A DNA stretch of 64,000 nucleotides from Bacteroidales bacterium (GCA_020636845.1 JACJXD010000001.1:310001-374000), one strand, 5' to 3'. Shown: positions 45,416 through 55,510, numbered from the stretch's first letter. Notes: generated by a model from the letters alone, not told the origin. Translations and numbers: made by a program.

Positions 45416-46804
45416 ATGATTCAATTTATTTTAAATAACAGGCTGGTAGAAACCGATAAAAAACCGGGAATGAGCCTGCTCGACTACATCCGCTACGAGG
45501 TGGGATTGCCAGGAACCAAAGTTGGGTGTCGTGAGGGCGACTGTGGAGCTTGCACCGTTCTAATAGGAGAGCTAAACAACAATAAGGTTGATTACAAAAG
45601 TATTGTTTCGTGCCTTACCCCGCTTGTAAATGTACATGGTAAGCATGTTGTAACAATTGAGGGAATAAACCTGGAAAACGACCTTACCCCGGTACAAAAG
45701 GCTATGGCCGAAAACGCGGCAACGCAGTGCGGATTTTGTACTCCCGGATTTGTAATGTCGTTTACCGGATTTTGCATGAATCACGAAAAGCCTACAACAT
45801 CAAGGGCTATAGAATCGGTTGCAGGAAACATCTGCAGATGCACCGGCTATAAGTCCATTCAACGTGCAGCCGAAGATATTACCAGACTAATGCAGGACAA
45901 AGACATCAAAAACCCAGTTGACTGGCTTGTAAGTAAAGGCTACCTTCCCAAATACTTTTTATCCATACCCGATAAACTAGCCGAAATTCATTCTAAAACT
46001 GAAATTCCCAACAATTCCGAAATAACTGTTGCGGGAGGAACCGACTTGATGGTTCAAAAAAGCGACATTGTTTACGAAAGTACCATAAGGCCAACAAAGG
46101 AAATTGAACATCTTCAGAAAATTAAGTTTGAAAATCAAACCTGTATAATTGGAGGTGCGGCAACTGTTACAAGCCTTTTGCAAACCGAAAAACTCCTTCA
46201 AAGTATAGATGGATTGAGGGATTACCTAATGCTGGTATCATCGGAACCTGTTCGGAATATAGCAACAATAGCCGGAAACATTGTAAACGCCTCTCCCATT
46301 GCCGACCTTAGTATAATGCTTCTTGCGCTCAATGCGCAAATTTCATCGGAAATCGACGGTAAAGTTAATACCCAACCTCTCGACCAACTATACACAGGGT
46401 ATAAGCAACTGAAATTGCAAAAGGGAGAACTCATAACCGAAATTCGTTTCGAACTACCCAATGCTAATCAACAATTTAACTTCGAAAAAGTAAGTAAACG
46501 CCAGTACTTGGATATTGCCAGCGTTAACAGCGCCATGGTAATAAAAGTTGAAAATAATACTATTACGGATTGCCGAATTTCGGCAGGAGGCGTTGCTCCT
46601 ATTCCACTATACCTTCAGGAAACGTCGCAATTTCTGATTGGCAAGAAAATTTCGGAACAACTTTTCGACGAAGCAAACGATGTAATGCAAAATGAAATAT
46701 CACCCATTGGCGATGTTCGAGGAACCGTAGAGTATAAACGGCTGCTGCTGAAACAACTCCTATTTGCCCATTTTGCAAAGTTGTTTCCCGATAAAATGAA
46801 CTAA
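45416..46804 (+). CDS. xdhA: xanthine dehydrogenase FeS/FAD subunit
   Basis: 462 residues. The N-terminal plant-type 2Fe-2S domain has CREGDCGACTV (about 38-48). The second 2Fe-2S helical domain has CGFCTPGFVMSF and GNICRCTGY. An FAD domain with TVAGGTDLMVQ and EPVRNIATIAGNI, and the CO-dehydrogenase flavoprotein C-terminal domain, follow. The FeS-FAD fusion and length match the Rhodobacter-type small subunit. It takes electrons from the Mo subunit (40 bases downstream) to NAD+ or another acceptor. It is the first gene of the island. Confidence 0.92.
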   Translation: MIQFILNNRLVETDKKPGMSLLDYIRYEVGLPGTKVGCREGDCGACTVLIGELNNNKVDYKSIVSCLTPLVNVHGKHVVTIEGINLENDLTPVQKAMAENAATQCGFCTPGFVMSFTGFCMNHEKPTTSRAIESVAGNICRCTGYKSIQRAAEDITRLMQDKDIKNPVDWLVSKGYLPKYFLSIPDKLAEIHSKTEIPNNSEITVAGGTDLMVQKSDIVYESTIRPTKEIEHLQKIKFENQTCIIGGAATVTSLLQTEKLLQSIDGLRDYLMLVSSEPVRNIATIAGNIVNASPIADLSIMLLALNAQISSEIDGKVNTQPLDQLYTGYKQLKLQKGELITEIRFELPNANQQFNFEKVSKRQYLDIASVNSAMVIKVENNTITDCRISAGGVAPIPLYLQETSQFLIGKKISEQLFDEANDVMQNEISPIGDVRGTVEYKRLLLKQLLFAHFAKLFPDKMN

Positions 46805-46844
46805 CACGAATTTGTTAAGGATTGCATAAAACCAACGATTTAGA

Positions 46845-49103
46845 ATGAAAAATATAGATTCCATAGGCCATGTAACCGGAAAATCGATTTACTTAGACGA
46901 CATACCCAACCAGCAAGGCACATTACATGCAGCAATTCTTGGTTCGGCAATTGCTCATGGGAAAATAAAAAACATTAACGTTGACGAAGCCCTTAAACTA
47001 AATGATGTTGTTAAAATTATTTTATACACCGATATTCCCGGCGACAATCAAATTGGAGGTATTATTGAAGACGAACCACTTCTTGCCGAAAACGAGGTTC
47101 ACTACCAAGGCCAGCCTATTGCCATAGTTATTGCCGAAACAGAGCGAATTGCCCATAAGGCGGTAAAACTAATAAAAGTTGATTTCGAAGAATTTTCGGC
47201 AGTCGTTGATCCAAGAGAAGCAAAGCAAAAAGGGTTGTTACTCTTTCCTCCGCGAACGTTTAAACTTGGTAATACCGATGAAACATGGAAAGATTGCGCT
47301 CATATAGTTGAAGGAAGCGTTGAAATTGGCGGACAGGAGCACATGTACATCGAAACACAGGGTGCTTACGCCTATCCTATTGAAAACGGATATATTAAGG
47401 TACACTCATCGACACAAGGGCCTACTGCCGTACAAAAAACGATAGCACGCGTACTTGGCTTACCCATGCACCAAATTGAAGTTGATGTTGTTAGGTTAGG
47501 CGGGGCTTTCGGAGGTAAGGAAGATCAAGCATCGGGATTTGCAGCAATGGCTGCATTAGCCTCATACCTGCTAAACAAACCGGTTAAGTTAACCCTCCCG
47601 CGTCACGACGATATGCGCATGACCGGGAAACGCCATCCTTACAGTGGCGACTTCAAAATAGGCTTATCTACCGATTTAAAAATTCTTGCATTCGAAACTG
47701 ATCTATACCAAAACGGAGGAGCGGCATCCGACTTGTCGCCTGCAATTTTAGAGCGTACATTATTTCATTCCACAGGATCATACTATATTCCAAATACTAG
47801 GGTAACCGTTTACAGCTGCAAAACTAACCTGCCACCAAACACGGCATTCAGAGGATTTGGTGCTCCGCAAGGAATGTTTGCCATAGAATCGGCCATTGCT
47901 AAAGCAGCTGAAACCATAAATGTAAAGGTAATTGACATACAACAAAAAAATCTTCTTGCCGAAAACGACGAATTTCAATATGGGCAAAAGGCTGAAAATG
48001 CAAACGCTCAAGAATGCTTCCAATTAGTTAAGGAGAAATTCAACATAGAATCAATTACCAAGGAAATCAATCTTTTCAATCAAAATAACCGCTATACCAA
48101 GAAAGGGTATGCTGTTATGCCGCTATGCTTTGGAATATCGTTTACCAATACTTCCATGAATCAAGCCCGAGCTTTGGTTCATATATATCAGGACGGAAGC
48201 GTTTCCGTAAGCACAGCTGCCATCGAAATGGGGCAAGGCGTAAACACCAAGTTGGCACAGGTTGCATCTATGGTACTTGGAATCGATACCAATAAAGTTA
48301 AAATTCACTCTACCAATACTTCGCGCGTAGCGAACACCTCGCCTACAGCAGCCAGTAGCGGCGCCGATTTAAATGGAAATGCGTTACGCATTGCAGCCAA
48401 CGCCTTGTTGAACAGACTAAAAGAGGTTGCGGCAGGAATGCTAAAATGCGATGCTAAAAGCATAAGTATTAACAACGAAGAAGTTCTTCAGAATGGAAAA
48501 CCCAGCGGCATTTCGTGGAAAAAGCTTGTTCTAACGGCACACCTGCAAAGGGTATGTCTTAGCGAAAACGGGCACTATGCAACTCCCGTAATATATTTCG
48601 ATAAAACTAAGGAGAAAGGTCACCCATTTGCCTATCACGTTTACGGAACCGGAATAATTACCACAACCGTAGATTGCATAAGGGGCACATATAAAATTGA
48701 CGATGTGCTTATTGTTCACGACTTTGGTAAAAGCATAAATTTAACTATCGATCAAGGTCAAATTGAAGGGGCTGTTGTTCAAGGAATTGGATGGACAACC
48801 ATGGAAGAGTTGGCTTTCGATAAAAATGGACGTTTACTTTCCAATAGCCTGTCAACTTACAAAGTTCCCGATATACACTTTGCGCCTAATACAATTAAGT
48901 GCATTCCCCTTGAAACAGAAGGACATGAACTGGCGGTTATGAGATCGAAGGCCATAGGCGAACCTCCATTTATGTACGGAATTGCAGCATACTTCGCTAT
49001 TCAGAACGCGATAAAAGCATATAATCCCAATCACAAGTTAAAATTTGACACTCCTATCACTCCCGAAAAAGTGTTGCTTCAACTTTACGAAAAGGAAGAC
49101 TAA
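46845..49103 (+). CDS. xdhB: xanthine dehydrogenase molybdopterin-binding subunit
   Basis: 752 residues, aldehyde oxidase/xanthine dehydrogenase Mo domains. GQEHMYIETQGAYA, GGAFGGKEDQA (about 223; Glu of the purine-binding pair), FRGFGAPQGMF (Arg of the pair), EMGQGVNTKL and the catalytic Glu in KAIGEPPFMYG near the C-terminus. Both residues that hold purine in true xanthine dehydrogenases are present, which favours hypoxanthine/xanthine over aldehydes. It overlaps the 3' end of the convergent nucleotidyltransferase gene by 4 bases. Confidence 0.92.
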   Translation: MKNIDSIGHVTGKSIYLDDIPNQQGTLHAAILGSAIAHGKIKNINVDEALKLNDVVKIILYTDIPGDNQIGGIIEDEPLLAENEVHYQGQPIAIVIAETERIAHKAVKLIKVDFEEFSAVVDPREAKQKGLLLFPPRTFKLGNTDETWKDCAHIVEGSVEIGGQEHMYIETQGAYAYPIENGYIKVHSSTQGPTAVQKTIARVLGLPMHQIEVDVVRLGGAFGGKEDQASGFAAMAALASYLLNKPVKLTLPRHDDMRMTGKRHPYSGDFKIGLSTDLKILAFETDLYQNGGAASDLSPAILERTLFHSTGSYYIPNTRVTVYSCKTNLPPNTAFRGFGAPQGMFAIESAIAKAAETINVKVIDIQQKNLLAENDEFQYGQKAENANAQECFQLVKEKFNIESITKEINLFNQNNRYTKKGYAVMPLCFGISFTNTSMNQARALVHIYQDGSVSVSTAAIEMGQGVNTKLAQVASMVLGIDTNKVKIHSTNTSRVANTSPTAASSGADLNGNALRIAANALLNRLKEVAAGMLKCDAKSISINNEEVLQNGKPSGISWKKLVLTAHLQRVCLSENGHYATPVIYFDKTKEKGHPFAYHVYGTGIITTTVDCIRGTYKIDDVLIVHDFGKSINLTIDQGQIEGAVVQGIGWTTMEELAFDKNGRLLSNSLSTYKVPDIHFAPNTIKCIPLETEGHELAVMRSKAIGEPPFMYGIAAYFAIQNAIKAYNPNHKLKFDTPITPEKVLLQLYEKED

Positions 49104-49696
49104 CCAAAATACTTTTTGTAATCGTCCCTGCTATTAATATTTGTTAGCACTAACTCGTCGTTTACCGGCATTGGCAAACAGTGGTACCCGGATAAGAAAA
49201 CCTTAAGGTTTTGTTGGGTATTTGTTTGACTCATAACTTCACTAACCACCTTACCCGAAAGCAAAGCAGGATGTCCCCCTCTGCCGTTAATGGTAGGTTT
49301 AATGTAATCAGCGTCATTTCTCAACATATATAGTTGCTGCAGCAAATCTTGAGAAATAAAAGGATTATCAATATTATTCATAAAAATCGAACAACCAGCA
49401 TCCAAGGCTTTTACCCCCAACCACAACGAATGAAAACGCTCCCACTCGGGATGCGGATTCACCACTATTTTTGTTACCTCGGAAAATGCAAGGTTCTTAT
49501 CTTCAATCTGCTTTTTTGTCAACGCATTTACAACCAAAATAACGCTATCGCAACCAAAGTTTACAAACTCACTTTCTATCTTTTGAATAAACGTCATGCT
49601 GCTGTTATATCGAAGCAATGCCTTAGGAAATCCCATTCGCTCCGATTTGCCAGCAGCCAATATAACAGCCGATATATTTTCTACTTTTTTTATCAC
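49100..49696 (-). CDS. MocA/MobA-like nucleotidyltransferase (Mo hydroxylase cofactor maturation)
   Basis: 198 residues. Nucleotide-binding opening AVILAAGKSERMGFPKALL, then MNNIDNPF (metal-site Asp) and GRGGHPALLSG. This is the pattern of MocA-type molybdenum cofactor cytidylyltransferases, which make the cytosine dinucleotide cofactor or serve selenium-dependent hydroxylases (YgfJ-like). The start is GTG at 49694-49696; no ATG fits. A TATATTTG -7 element is upstream. It is antisense to the rest of the island, lies tail to tail with xdhB and is divergent from ygfK. Confidence 0.8.
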   Translation of the reverse strand: MIKKVENISAVILAAGKSERMGFPKALLRYNSSMTFIQKIESEFVNFGCDSVILVVNALTKKQIEDKNLAFSEVTKIVVNPHPEWERFHSLWLGVKALDAGCSIFMNNIDNPFISQDLLQQLYMLRNDADYIKPTINGRGGHPALLSGKVVSEVMSQTNTQQNLKVFLSGYHCLPMPVNDELVLTNINSRDDYKKYFG

Positions 49697-49735
49697 TTAA
49701 ATGATTTTTTACTAAATATCACACATTTACTATTA

Positions 49736-49743
49736 CAAATATA
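49736..49743 (-). promoter_or_regulatory. -7 promoter element for the MocA-like gene
   Basis: TATATTTG on the minus strand, 39 bases before the GTG start. Confidence 0.5.
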
Positions 49744-49763
49744 GCAACAGAAATCATTATTAT

Positions 49764-49771
49764 TAGTTTTG
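49764..49771 (+). promoter_or_regulatory. -7 promoter element for ygfK
   Basis: TAGTTTTG, 19 bases before ATG 49791 and 7 before ATG 49779. It shares an 82-base divergent region with the MocA-like gene. Confidence 0.55.
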
Positions 49772-49778
49772 TAAAAAA

Positions 49779-52700
49779 ATGAAGAAAACCATGAGCGATA
49801 AGTTTTATCCGGTAAGCACCGAACAGCTGTTAAGCACAATTCTTAACGAATACAACCAAAGACAAAGCATTTTTGGAATACCTTCCGAACTATTTTTCAA
49901 CCCTAAAGACAATCCCGATTTAAGCGTTACCATTTTTAATAAAAAAATTGCCACTCCACTGGGCGTTGCCGCCGGTCCTCAATCCCAAATGGCTCAAAAT
50001 ATTATCGCAGCATGGCTAATGGGATGCCGTTACATTGAGTTAAAAACCATTCAAACCCTGGATGAACTGGAAGTTTCCAAACCCTGCATCGACATGCAGG
50101 ACGAAGGGTATAACTGCGAATGGTCGCAGGAACTAAAGGTTCAACAGAGTTTTAAAGAATACTTAAAGGCATGGATTATTATACACATTCTGAATCATAA
50201 ACTAGGCTTAGGAAACACCACTGATACCATTTTTAACATGAGCGTTGGGTACAACCTCGAAGGTATTAAGAAACCAAACGTTCAATGGTTTCTGGATAAA
50301 ATGGGAAACTGCAAAACTGAGTTATCCGATGAAATTGAAAAAATTAGATATATCTATCCCGATATTCAACACATTGATATTCCTTTCAATATTTCCGACA
50401 ACATTACCCTTTCCACCATGCACGGCTGTCCGGCAAACGAAATAGAAGATATTGCCCGCTATCTTATTACCGAGCGTAAACTGCACACATTAGTTAAGTT
50501 AAACCCCACCCTAATTGGCAGCAGAAATCTTAGAGAGATACTTAACATCAAGTTGAAGTTTAAAACAAACGTGCCGGACATCGCCTTCGAACACGATTTA
50601 AAATACTCCGATGCCATTCGAATAATAAAAGCCCTTCAGGTTGATGCTCAAAAGGAAGGTTTAACCTTTGGCGTAAAGTTAACCAACACGCTGGAATCCG
50701 TTAATATTAAAAACGTATTTGGCAGCAAGGTCGATATGATGTACATGAGCGGACGAGCATTGCATCCCATCTCTATTAACCTTGCCAACAAGTTGGCATC
50801 GGAATTTAGCGGCAACTTAACCATGTCGTTTTCTGCCGGACTAGACGCCTTTAACGTTAGCAATACGTTAAAATGTGGATTTAAAACCGTAACGGTCAGT
50901 TCCGATTTGCTAAAACCGGGTGGATACACACGCCTAAAACAGTATATAGAAAATATTTCTAACGAAATAAATGCCAATACATTTGGATCTTTAGTAAATA
51001 TGGTTTCTTCGTCGAACATGCTGCAAAGCCTTAAAAACTATGCAGAGGCAGTTCTAAACGATGACAGGTACAAACGCAATCATTTCAGGGAACCATCAAT
51101 AAAGACGAACAGAGATTTGGATTATTTCGATTGCATTGCCGCTCCATGTCGCGAGACCTGTGCTACCAATCAGGATATTCCCGATTACCTGTACTACGCA
51201 TCGCAAAAGGATTATCAAAAGGCATTGGAAGTTATACTCAAAACCAACCCGTTTCCAAACACCACAGGCATGATTTGCGACCACCTGTGTCAGAATAAAT
51301 GTACCCGGATAAACTACGACACACCGTTACAAATTCGCGAAGTAAAACGTTTTATTGCCGAAAATGCCGATGTTAAACTGGCTCCTAAAAAGCAAAACGG
51401 AAAAAGTATTGCAATTATCGGAGCAGGGCCATCGGGACTATCATGTGCTTTTTACATGGCTATAGCCGGTTTTAAGGTTGACGTTTTCGAGGCAAAATCG
51501 AAATCCGGAGGAATGGTAAGGTACGCCATTCCGGGTTTTAGACTCACCGATGAAGCAATAAACAAAGATATTTCGCGTGTAGAGCAACTCGGAGTTAATA
51601 TTCATTACAACCAAAAGGTTACTCGCGAAGAATTTACAAGTCTAAAAAATAGTTGTGATTTTGTTTATATCTCGGCAGGGGCTCAAAATGCCGCAGATAT
51701 GGACATTGAAGGAATTAACAGCAAAGGCGTTTTAAACTCTCTGGAGTTTCTTTTTGGTGTTAAAACTAACGAAATAAAAAATATCGGCAAAAATGTTCTT
51801 ATTATAGGTGGCGGCAACACCGCTATGGATGCTGCACGCACCGCACACCGACTGGTGGGTAAGAATGGAAAGGTTACCATTGTTTACCGCCGAACTATTG
51901 ATGCAATGCCCGCCGACGAAGGAGAAATTAAAGCCGTTATTGACGAAGGAGTTGAAATATTTGAACTTGCCGCTCCCGAAAAAATCATTGCCGAAAACGG
52001 AAACGTAAAAGGGTTGCTTTGCAGTAAAATGAAATTGGACGGGTACGACAGCAAAGGAAGACCAAAACCAGTTAAGGTTGATAATTCGGATTTCATTATT
52101 AATTGCGATACCATTATTCCCGCTATAGGACAAGCCCTCGACATAGACTTTGTTCCCAACGACCTCCTTAAAGCCGACACAAACACCTACCGAACCATTA
52201 TGGGGAATGTTTACATTGGCGGCGACTCGTTACGGGGTGCATCAACGGCAATTAAGGCTATTGGCGATGGACGTAAGGCTGCAAATCAAATGATAAACAA
52301 TGCCGGTATTGAAGTTTCCGAACAATCGCTTCACACTAAAAATCATTCCAAAAAGGAATTAATGCTTATGCGCTCCAAGCGCATGTACGGCGCCCAACCG
52401 GTAGAACCGGAAAACATTGACAACCATTCGTTTAGTTTGGTAAGTCAAACTATGGACGAGCAAACCGTTATCGCCGAAAGTGCTCGTTGCCTCCATTGCG
52501 ACGAAATATGCAATATCTGCACAACGGTTTGTCCAAATTTAGCCAACTTCTCATATACCGTTAAGCCCGTTAAATACAACCTGCAAAAGGTAATAATTGG
52601 CGAAAACGGAAAAGTAGAATTTCAACCCGATAAGGTATTCGAAGTTAGGCAAGCATATCAGATACTGAACATTGCAAACTACTGCAACGAGTGCGGAAAC

Positions 52701-53039
52701 TGTGCAACTTTCTGCCCTACTGGCGGTGCACCTTACATGGATAAACCCAAGTTTCATTTAACCATCGAATCGTTTAATGCCAGCGATGAAGGCTACATGC
52801 TCAGCCGTTTAAAGGACAGAACTCTACTTATATACAAACAAAAGGGAGGAATAAAAACGTTGAGCGAAAGGGATGATGTTTATGAATACGAAAGCGATCA
52901 TGTATATGCACGTTTTTCCCGCGAGGATTTCAAGTTGCTCGAAGCAAAAGCACTCACACCCTGTGTAAAGCAAATTCAGTTTCAACATGCCGCAGAAATG
53001 AGCATTATACTACAAGGGGCTAAAATGCTAGTTCCTTAA
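49779..53039 (+). CDS. ygfK: YgfK-type flavin/Fe-S oxidoreductase (putative selenate reductase subunit)
   Basis: 1086 residues; ATG 49791 (MSDKFYPVST) gives 1082 and fits the family start better. About 1-430 form a dihydroorotate dehydrogenase-like barrel (ATPLGVAAGPQSQ, STMHGCPANEIEDI). A GltD-like part follows: N-terminal cysteines (CRETCATNQDIP, CDHLCQNKC), FAD site AIIGAGPSGLSCAFY, and NAD(P) site VLIIGGGNTAMDAARTA. Two ferredoxin-like clusters close it (CLHCDEICNICTTVCP and CNECGNCATFCPTGGAP). It is known from purine/uric-acid degradation clusters and is expected to move electrons for a reductive ring step or for the Mo hydroxylases. Confidence 0.92.
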   Translation: MKKTMSDKFYPVSTEQLLSTILNEYNQRQSIFGIPSELFFNPKDNPDLSVTIFNKKIATPLGVAAGPQSQMAQNIIAAWLMGCRYIELKTIQTLDELEVSKPCIDMQDEGYNCEWSQELKVQQSFKEYLKAWIIIHILNHKLGLGNTTDTIFNMSVGYNLEGIKKPNVQWFLDKMGNCKTELSDEIEKIRYIYPDIQHIDIPFNISDNITLSTMHGCPANEIEDIARYLITERKLHTLVKLNPTLIGSRNLREILNIKLKFKTNVPDIAFEHDLKYSDAIRIIKALQVDAQKEGLTFGVKLTNTLESVNIKNVFGSKVDMMYMSGRALHPISINLANKLASEFSGNLTMSFSAGLDAFNVSNTLKCGFKTVTVSSDLLKPGGYTRLKQYIENISNEINANTFGSLVNMVSSSNMLQSLKNYAEAVLNDDRYKRNHFREPSIKTNRDLDYFDCIAAPCRETCATNQDIPDYLYYASQKDYQKALEVILKTNPFPNTTGMICDHLCQNKCTRINYDTPLQIREVKRFIAENADVKLAPKKQNGKSIAIIGAGPSGLSCAFYMAIAGFKVDVFEAKSKSGGMVRYAIPGFRLTDEAINKDISRVEQLGVNIHYNQKVTREEFTSLKNSCDFVYISAGAQNAADMDIEGINSKGVLNSLEFLFGVKTNEIKNIGKNVLIIGGGNTAMDAARTAHRLVGKNGKVTIVYRRTIDAMPADEGEIKAVIDEGVEIFELAAPEKIIAENGNVKGLLCSKMKLDGYDSKGRPKPVKVDNSDFIINCDTIIPAIGQALDIDFVPNDLLKADTNTYRTIMGNVYIGGDSLRGASTAIKAIGDGRKAANQMINNAGIEVSEQSLHTKNHSKKELMLMRSKRMYGAQPVEPENIDNHSFSLVSQTMDEQTVIAESARCLHCDEICNICTTVCPNLANFSYTVKPVKYNLQKVIIGENGKVEFQPDKVFEVRQAYQILNIANYCNECGNCATFCPTGGAPYMDKPKFHLTIESFNASDEGYMLSRLKDRTLLIYKQKGGIKTLSERDDVYEYESDHVYARFSREDFKLLEAKALTPCVKQIQFQHAAEMSIILQGAKMLVP

Positions 53040-53366
53040 ATTGAGGTCTAGACATTTAATACCAGATTTATATAATTGTTTGTTTACTTATAATGAGGTT
53101 GGGCGGTGGTTATACCACCGCTCGTCTATTTTGTGGCTATGCCTGCATACCCTACCCTGTCAGATTTATGATTAGTTTGCTATAAAGGCTTATAGGCTGC
53201 TGTAACAATTACAACTGAAGTTTAGTCCCAGCCAAACAAGACATAGAACGCAAGTCCGCACCAATAAAAAAGTTTTGTTTTCTTAGTATCGACAAAAAAA
53301 TCCTCGCTTACGCTCGAAATAATAAATTACGGGAAGTCTGTTAAAAAGACGCCAAATAATCAATAA
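53040..53366. other. 327-base non-coding stretch between ygfK and the Lrp-type gene
   Basis: It contains a perfect hairpin GCGGTGG-TTATA-CCACCGC (53103-53121), a likely terminator for ygfK though it has no strong T run. It also holds a CTCGAAAT-type dispersed repeat at about 53294-53329. No open frame is convincing. Confidence 0.55.
53103..53121 (+). terminator. hairpin after ygfK
   Basis: 7-bp GC-rich stem with loop TTATA, 64 bases past the stop; only a weak T run (TATTTT) follows. Confidence 0.45.
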
Positions 53367-53828
53367 TTACAACTCGTATTTATGCGAAACTTTAGATTCC
53401 GACATCACAAACGAACTGTAAAACTGTGTTATATTTTTTAGTATTGAAAAACTGTGAATTACAAAATTGTGATAATCTTCCATATCGTTACATTGCACCT
53501 TCAACAGAAAATCCCAAGTACCGGAAACATAGTAACATTCCATTACTTCCGGCATCTTATTAACTTGATGTTCAAATTCGTCCACATCGTCTTTAGTGTG
53601 ACTCGATAGCGACACCGAAATAAAAACGGTAAGTTTTTTCCCCAGTACCGAAGGGTTTAACAACGTAATATAATTCTTAATAATACCGTTACGTTCCAAC
53701 TTCTTTATTCTTTCATGGATAGGTGTAGTTGATAAATGTAATCGTTCCGATAATTCTCTAATGGTAACACGACTATTTTCCTGCAAAATGTTAAGCAGCT
53801 TTCGATCTATTTCATCAATGTTTCTCAT
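53367..53828 (-). CDS. Lrp/AsnC family transcriptional regulator
   Basis: 153 residues. Winged HTH at about 5-60 (NIDEIDRKLLNILQENSRVT, LSERLHLSTTPIHERIKKLE), then the RAM ligand-binding domain (about 70-145; VMECYYVSGTWDFLLKVQC). It faces away from the PLP-enzyme operon. A perfect palindrome lies in the divergent region, so it likely controls itself and that operon in response to an amino acid. Which amino acid cannot be read. Confidence 0.93.
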   Translation of the reverse strand: MRNIDEIDRKLLNILQENSRVTIRELSERLHLSTTPIHERIKKLERNGIIKNYITLLNPSVLGKKLTVFISVSLSSHTKDDVDEFEHQVNKMPEVMECYYVSGTWDFLLKVQCNDMEDYHNFVIHSFSILKNITQFYSSFVMSESKVSHKYEL

Positions 53829-53859
53829 GACTGTTTTAATATGACGTTAGTAAACTTTA

Positions 53860-53876
53860 TATCTTATGATAAGATA
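53860..53876. promoter_or_regulatory. candidate Lrp-type operator TATCTTA-TGA-TAAGATA
   Basis: Perfect 7-bp arms around a 3-base centre. It lies 32 bases upstream of the lrp-type start codon and 145 bases upstream of the PLP gene. The size and AT-rich centre fit Lrp/AsnC sites. Confidence 0.55.
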
Positions 53877-54020
53877 ATTTCAAATCTGTATCTGCAAATA
53901 TATTATTTTTCTATATATATTATATTTTTTATCAATAATTTCTTATTTTTATCTATAGAAAAGAATGTAACGCTAATATATGTATTTTTACCAGTAAATT
54001 TTAATTAATCGAAAAGAAGT

Positions 54021-55499
54021 ATGATTGAAATTATTGACAAGGTTACCAATCAGAAAGCATTGGAAAACGCTATAAAACGTTTTAAGGAACGCGGCATTAT
54101 ACTGCCTACATTTAAGCAGCAACAAAATCCGGAATTAGTTCCCGATAAAGTTAAAGAAAAACTTAAATCGGTGGGCTTGTGGGATATCAATCCGTTGAAT
54201 CTTTTTCGTATTACATGGAAAAATGAGCCAAAGGAAAAGGGCGGTTTATTCGGTAATGTAAACTATATAGAATTACCTAAAGAACTAACAGGGGTTAATG
54301 CCCGAATTGTTCTGCTGATTGGAAAATGGTTTCCAACCGGCGCACATAAAGTTGGTGCGGCATATGGTTGCCTTGCTCCAAGAATCATAACCGGAGGATT
54401 CGACCCAACCACTCAAAAAGCCGTTTGGCCTTCAACCGGAAATTACTGCCGTGGTGGTGCTTTCGACTCCAAGCTAATGGGAACCGAATCGGTTGCTATT
54501 CTTCCGGAAGAAATGAGCCGTGAACGTTTTACTTGGCTTCGCGACTATGTTGGTTCCGAAGTTATTGCCACTCCCGGATGCGAATCGAATGTAAAGGAAA
54601 TTTACGATAAGTGCTGGGAAATTCGCCGCACAAAACCCGATTACGTCATTTTTAACCAATTCGACGAATTCGGTAATGCCGCTTGGCATTATAACGTCAC
54701 AGGAAGGGCCATTCAAGAGGTATTCAACTCGCTAGGGAAAAACGTAAACCTTGCCGCTTACGTATCGGCAACCGGTTCCGCAGGAACAATTGCTGCCGGC
54801 GATTACTTACGTACAATTGTTCCCAACATTAAGGTTGTTGCATCGGAAGCAAAACAGTGTCCTACCCTACTGCTAAACGGTTTTGGCGGTCATCGTATCG
54901 AAGGCATTGGCGATAAGCACGTGCCTTGGATTCATAATTCCAAGAACACCGATATGGTTACTGCTATCGACGACGAAGATTGCATGAGAATTCTCAGACT
55001 TTTCAACGAAAAGGAAGGACATAAATACCTTAAAGCAGCTGGTATTCCTGCAGAAATTGTTGATAACCTTTCGTTACTGGGCATCTCGAGCATCGGCAAC
55101 TTGCTTTCTGCAATAAAAACTGCCAAATACTACGAAATGACATCGGACGATGTTATTATTACAGTTGCAACAGATTCTGCTGCTATGTATCATTCGCGCT
55201 TGGAGGAATTAAATGCTGAACGTGGCACTTACAGTAACACTCAAGCTATTAAGGATTTCGAAAAATGCATTATTGGCGAGGATACAAGTTTCATGAAAGA
55301 GTTAAGTTACTACGACCGTAAGGCCATTCATAACCTGAAATACTTTACCTGGATTGAACAGCAGGGAAAGGAAATTGCCGACCTAAATCAACTATGGAAC
55401 GACAGGCAAATATGGCATAAACTCTTCCACCAACTCGACAAGTGGGACGAACTTATAGTTGAATTTAACGAACGTACCGGATTACTTAAAAGTTTATAA
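54021..55499 (+). CDS. fold-type-II PLP-dependent enzyme, substrate uncertain (492 aa)
   Basis: 492 residues. The family resembles the tryptophan synthase beta/cysteine synthase fold: PLP lysine likely in TGAHKVGAAYG (about K110), phosphate-loop candidate VSATGSAGTIAAGDYL, and STGNYCRGGAFD next to the cofactor. A C-terminal extension of about 80 residues is not typical for cysteine synthase (about 310) or YgeX (about 400). It is followed by the threonine synthase-like gene after 11 bases and controlled from the Lrp-type region. In known purine clusters YgeX (2,3-diaminopropionate ammonia-lyase) fills this place; a lyase for a similar amino acid is a guess. Confidence 0.65.
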   Translation: MIEIIDKVTNQKALENAIKRFKERGIILPTFKQQQNPELVPDKVKEKLKSVGLWDINPLNLFRITWKNEPKEKGGLFGNVNYIELPKELTGVNARIVLLIGKWFPTGAHKVGAAYGCLAPRIITGGFDPTTQKAVWPSTGNYCRGGAFDSKLMGTESVAILPEEMSRERFTWLRDYVGSEVIATPGCESNVKEIYDKCWEIRRTKPDYVIFNQFDEFGNAAWHYNVTGRAIQEVFNSLGKNVNLAAYVSATGSAGTIAAGDYLRTIVPNIKVVASEAKQCPTLLLNGFGGHRIEGIGDKHVPWIHNSKNTDMVTAIDDEDCMRILRLFNEKEGHKYLKAAGIPAEIVDNLSLLGISSIGNLLSAIKTAKYYEMTSDDVIITVATDSAAMYHSRLEELNAERGTYSNTQAIKDFEKCIIGEDTSFMKELSYYDRKAIHNLKYFTWIEQQGKEIADLNQLWNDRQIWHKLFHQLDKWDELIVEFNERTGLLKSL

Positions 55500-55510
55500 C
55501 GGTAAAAGGA

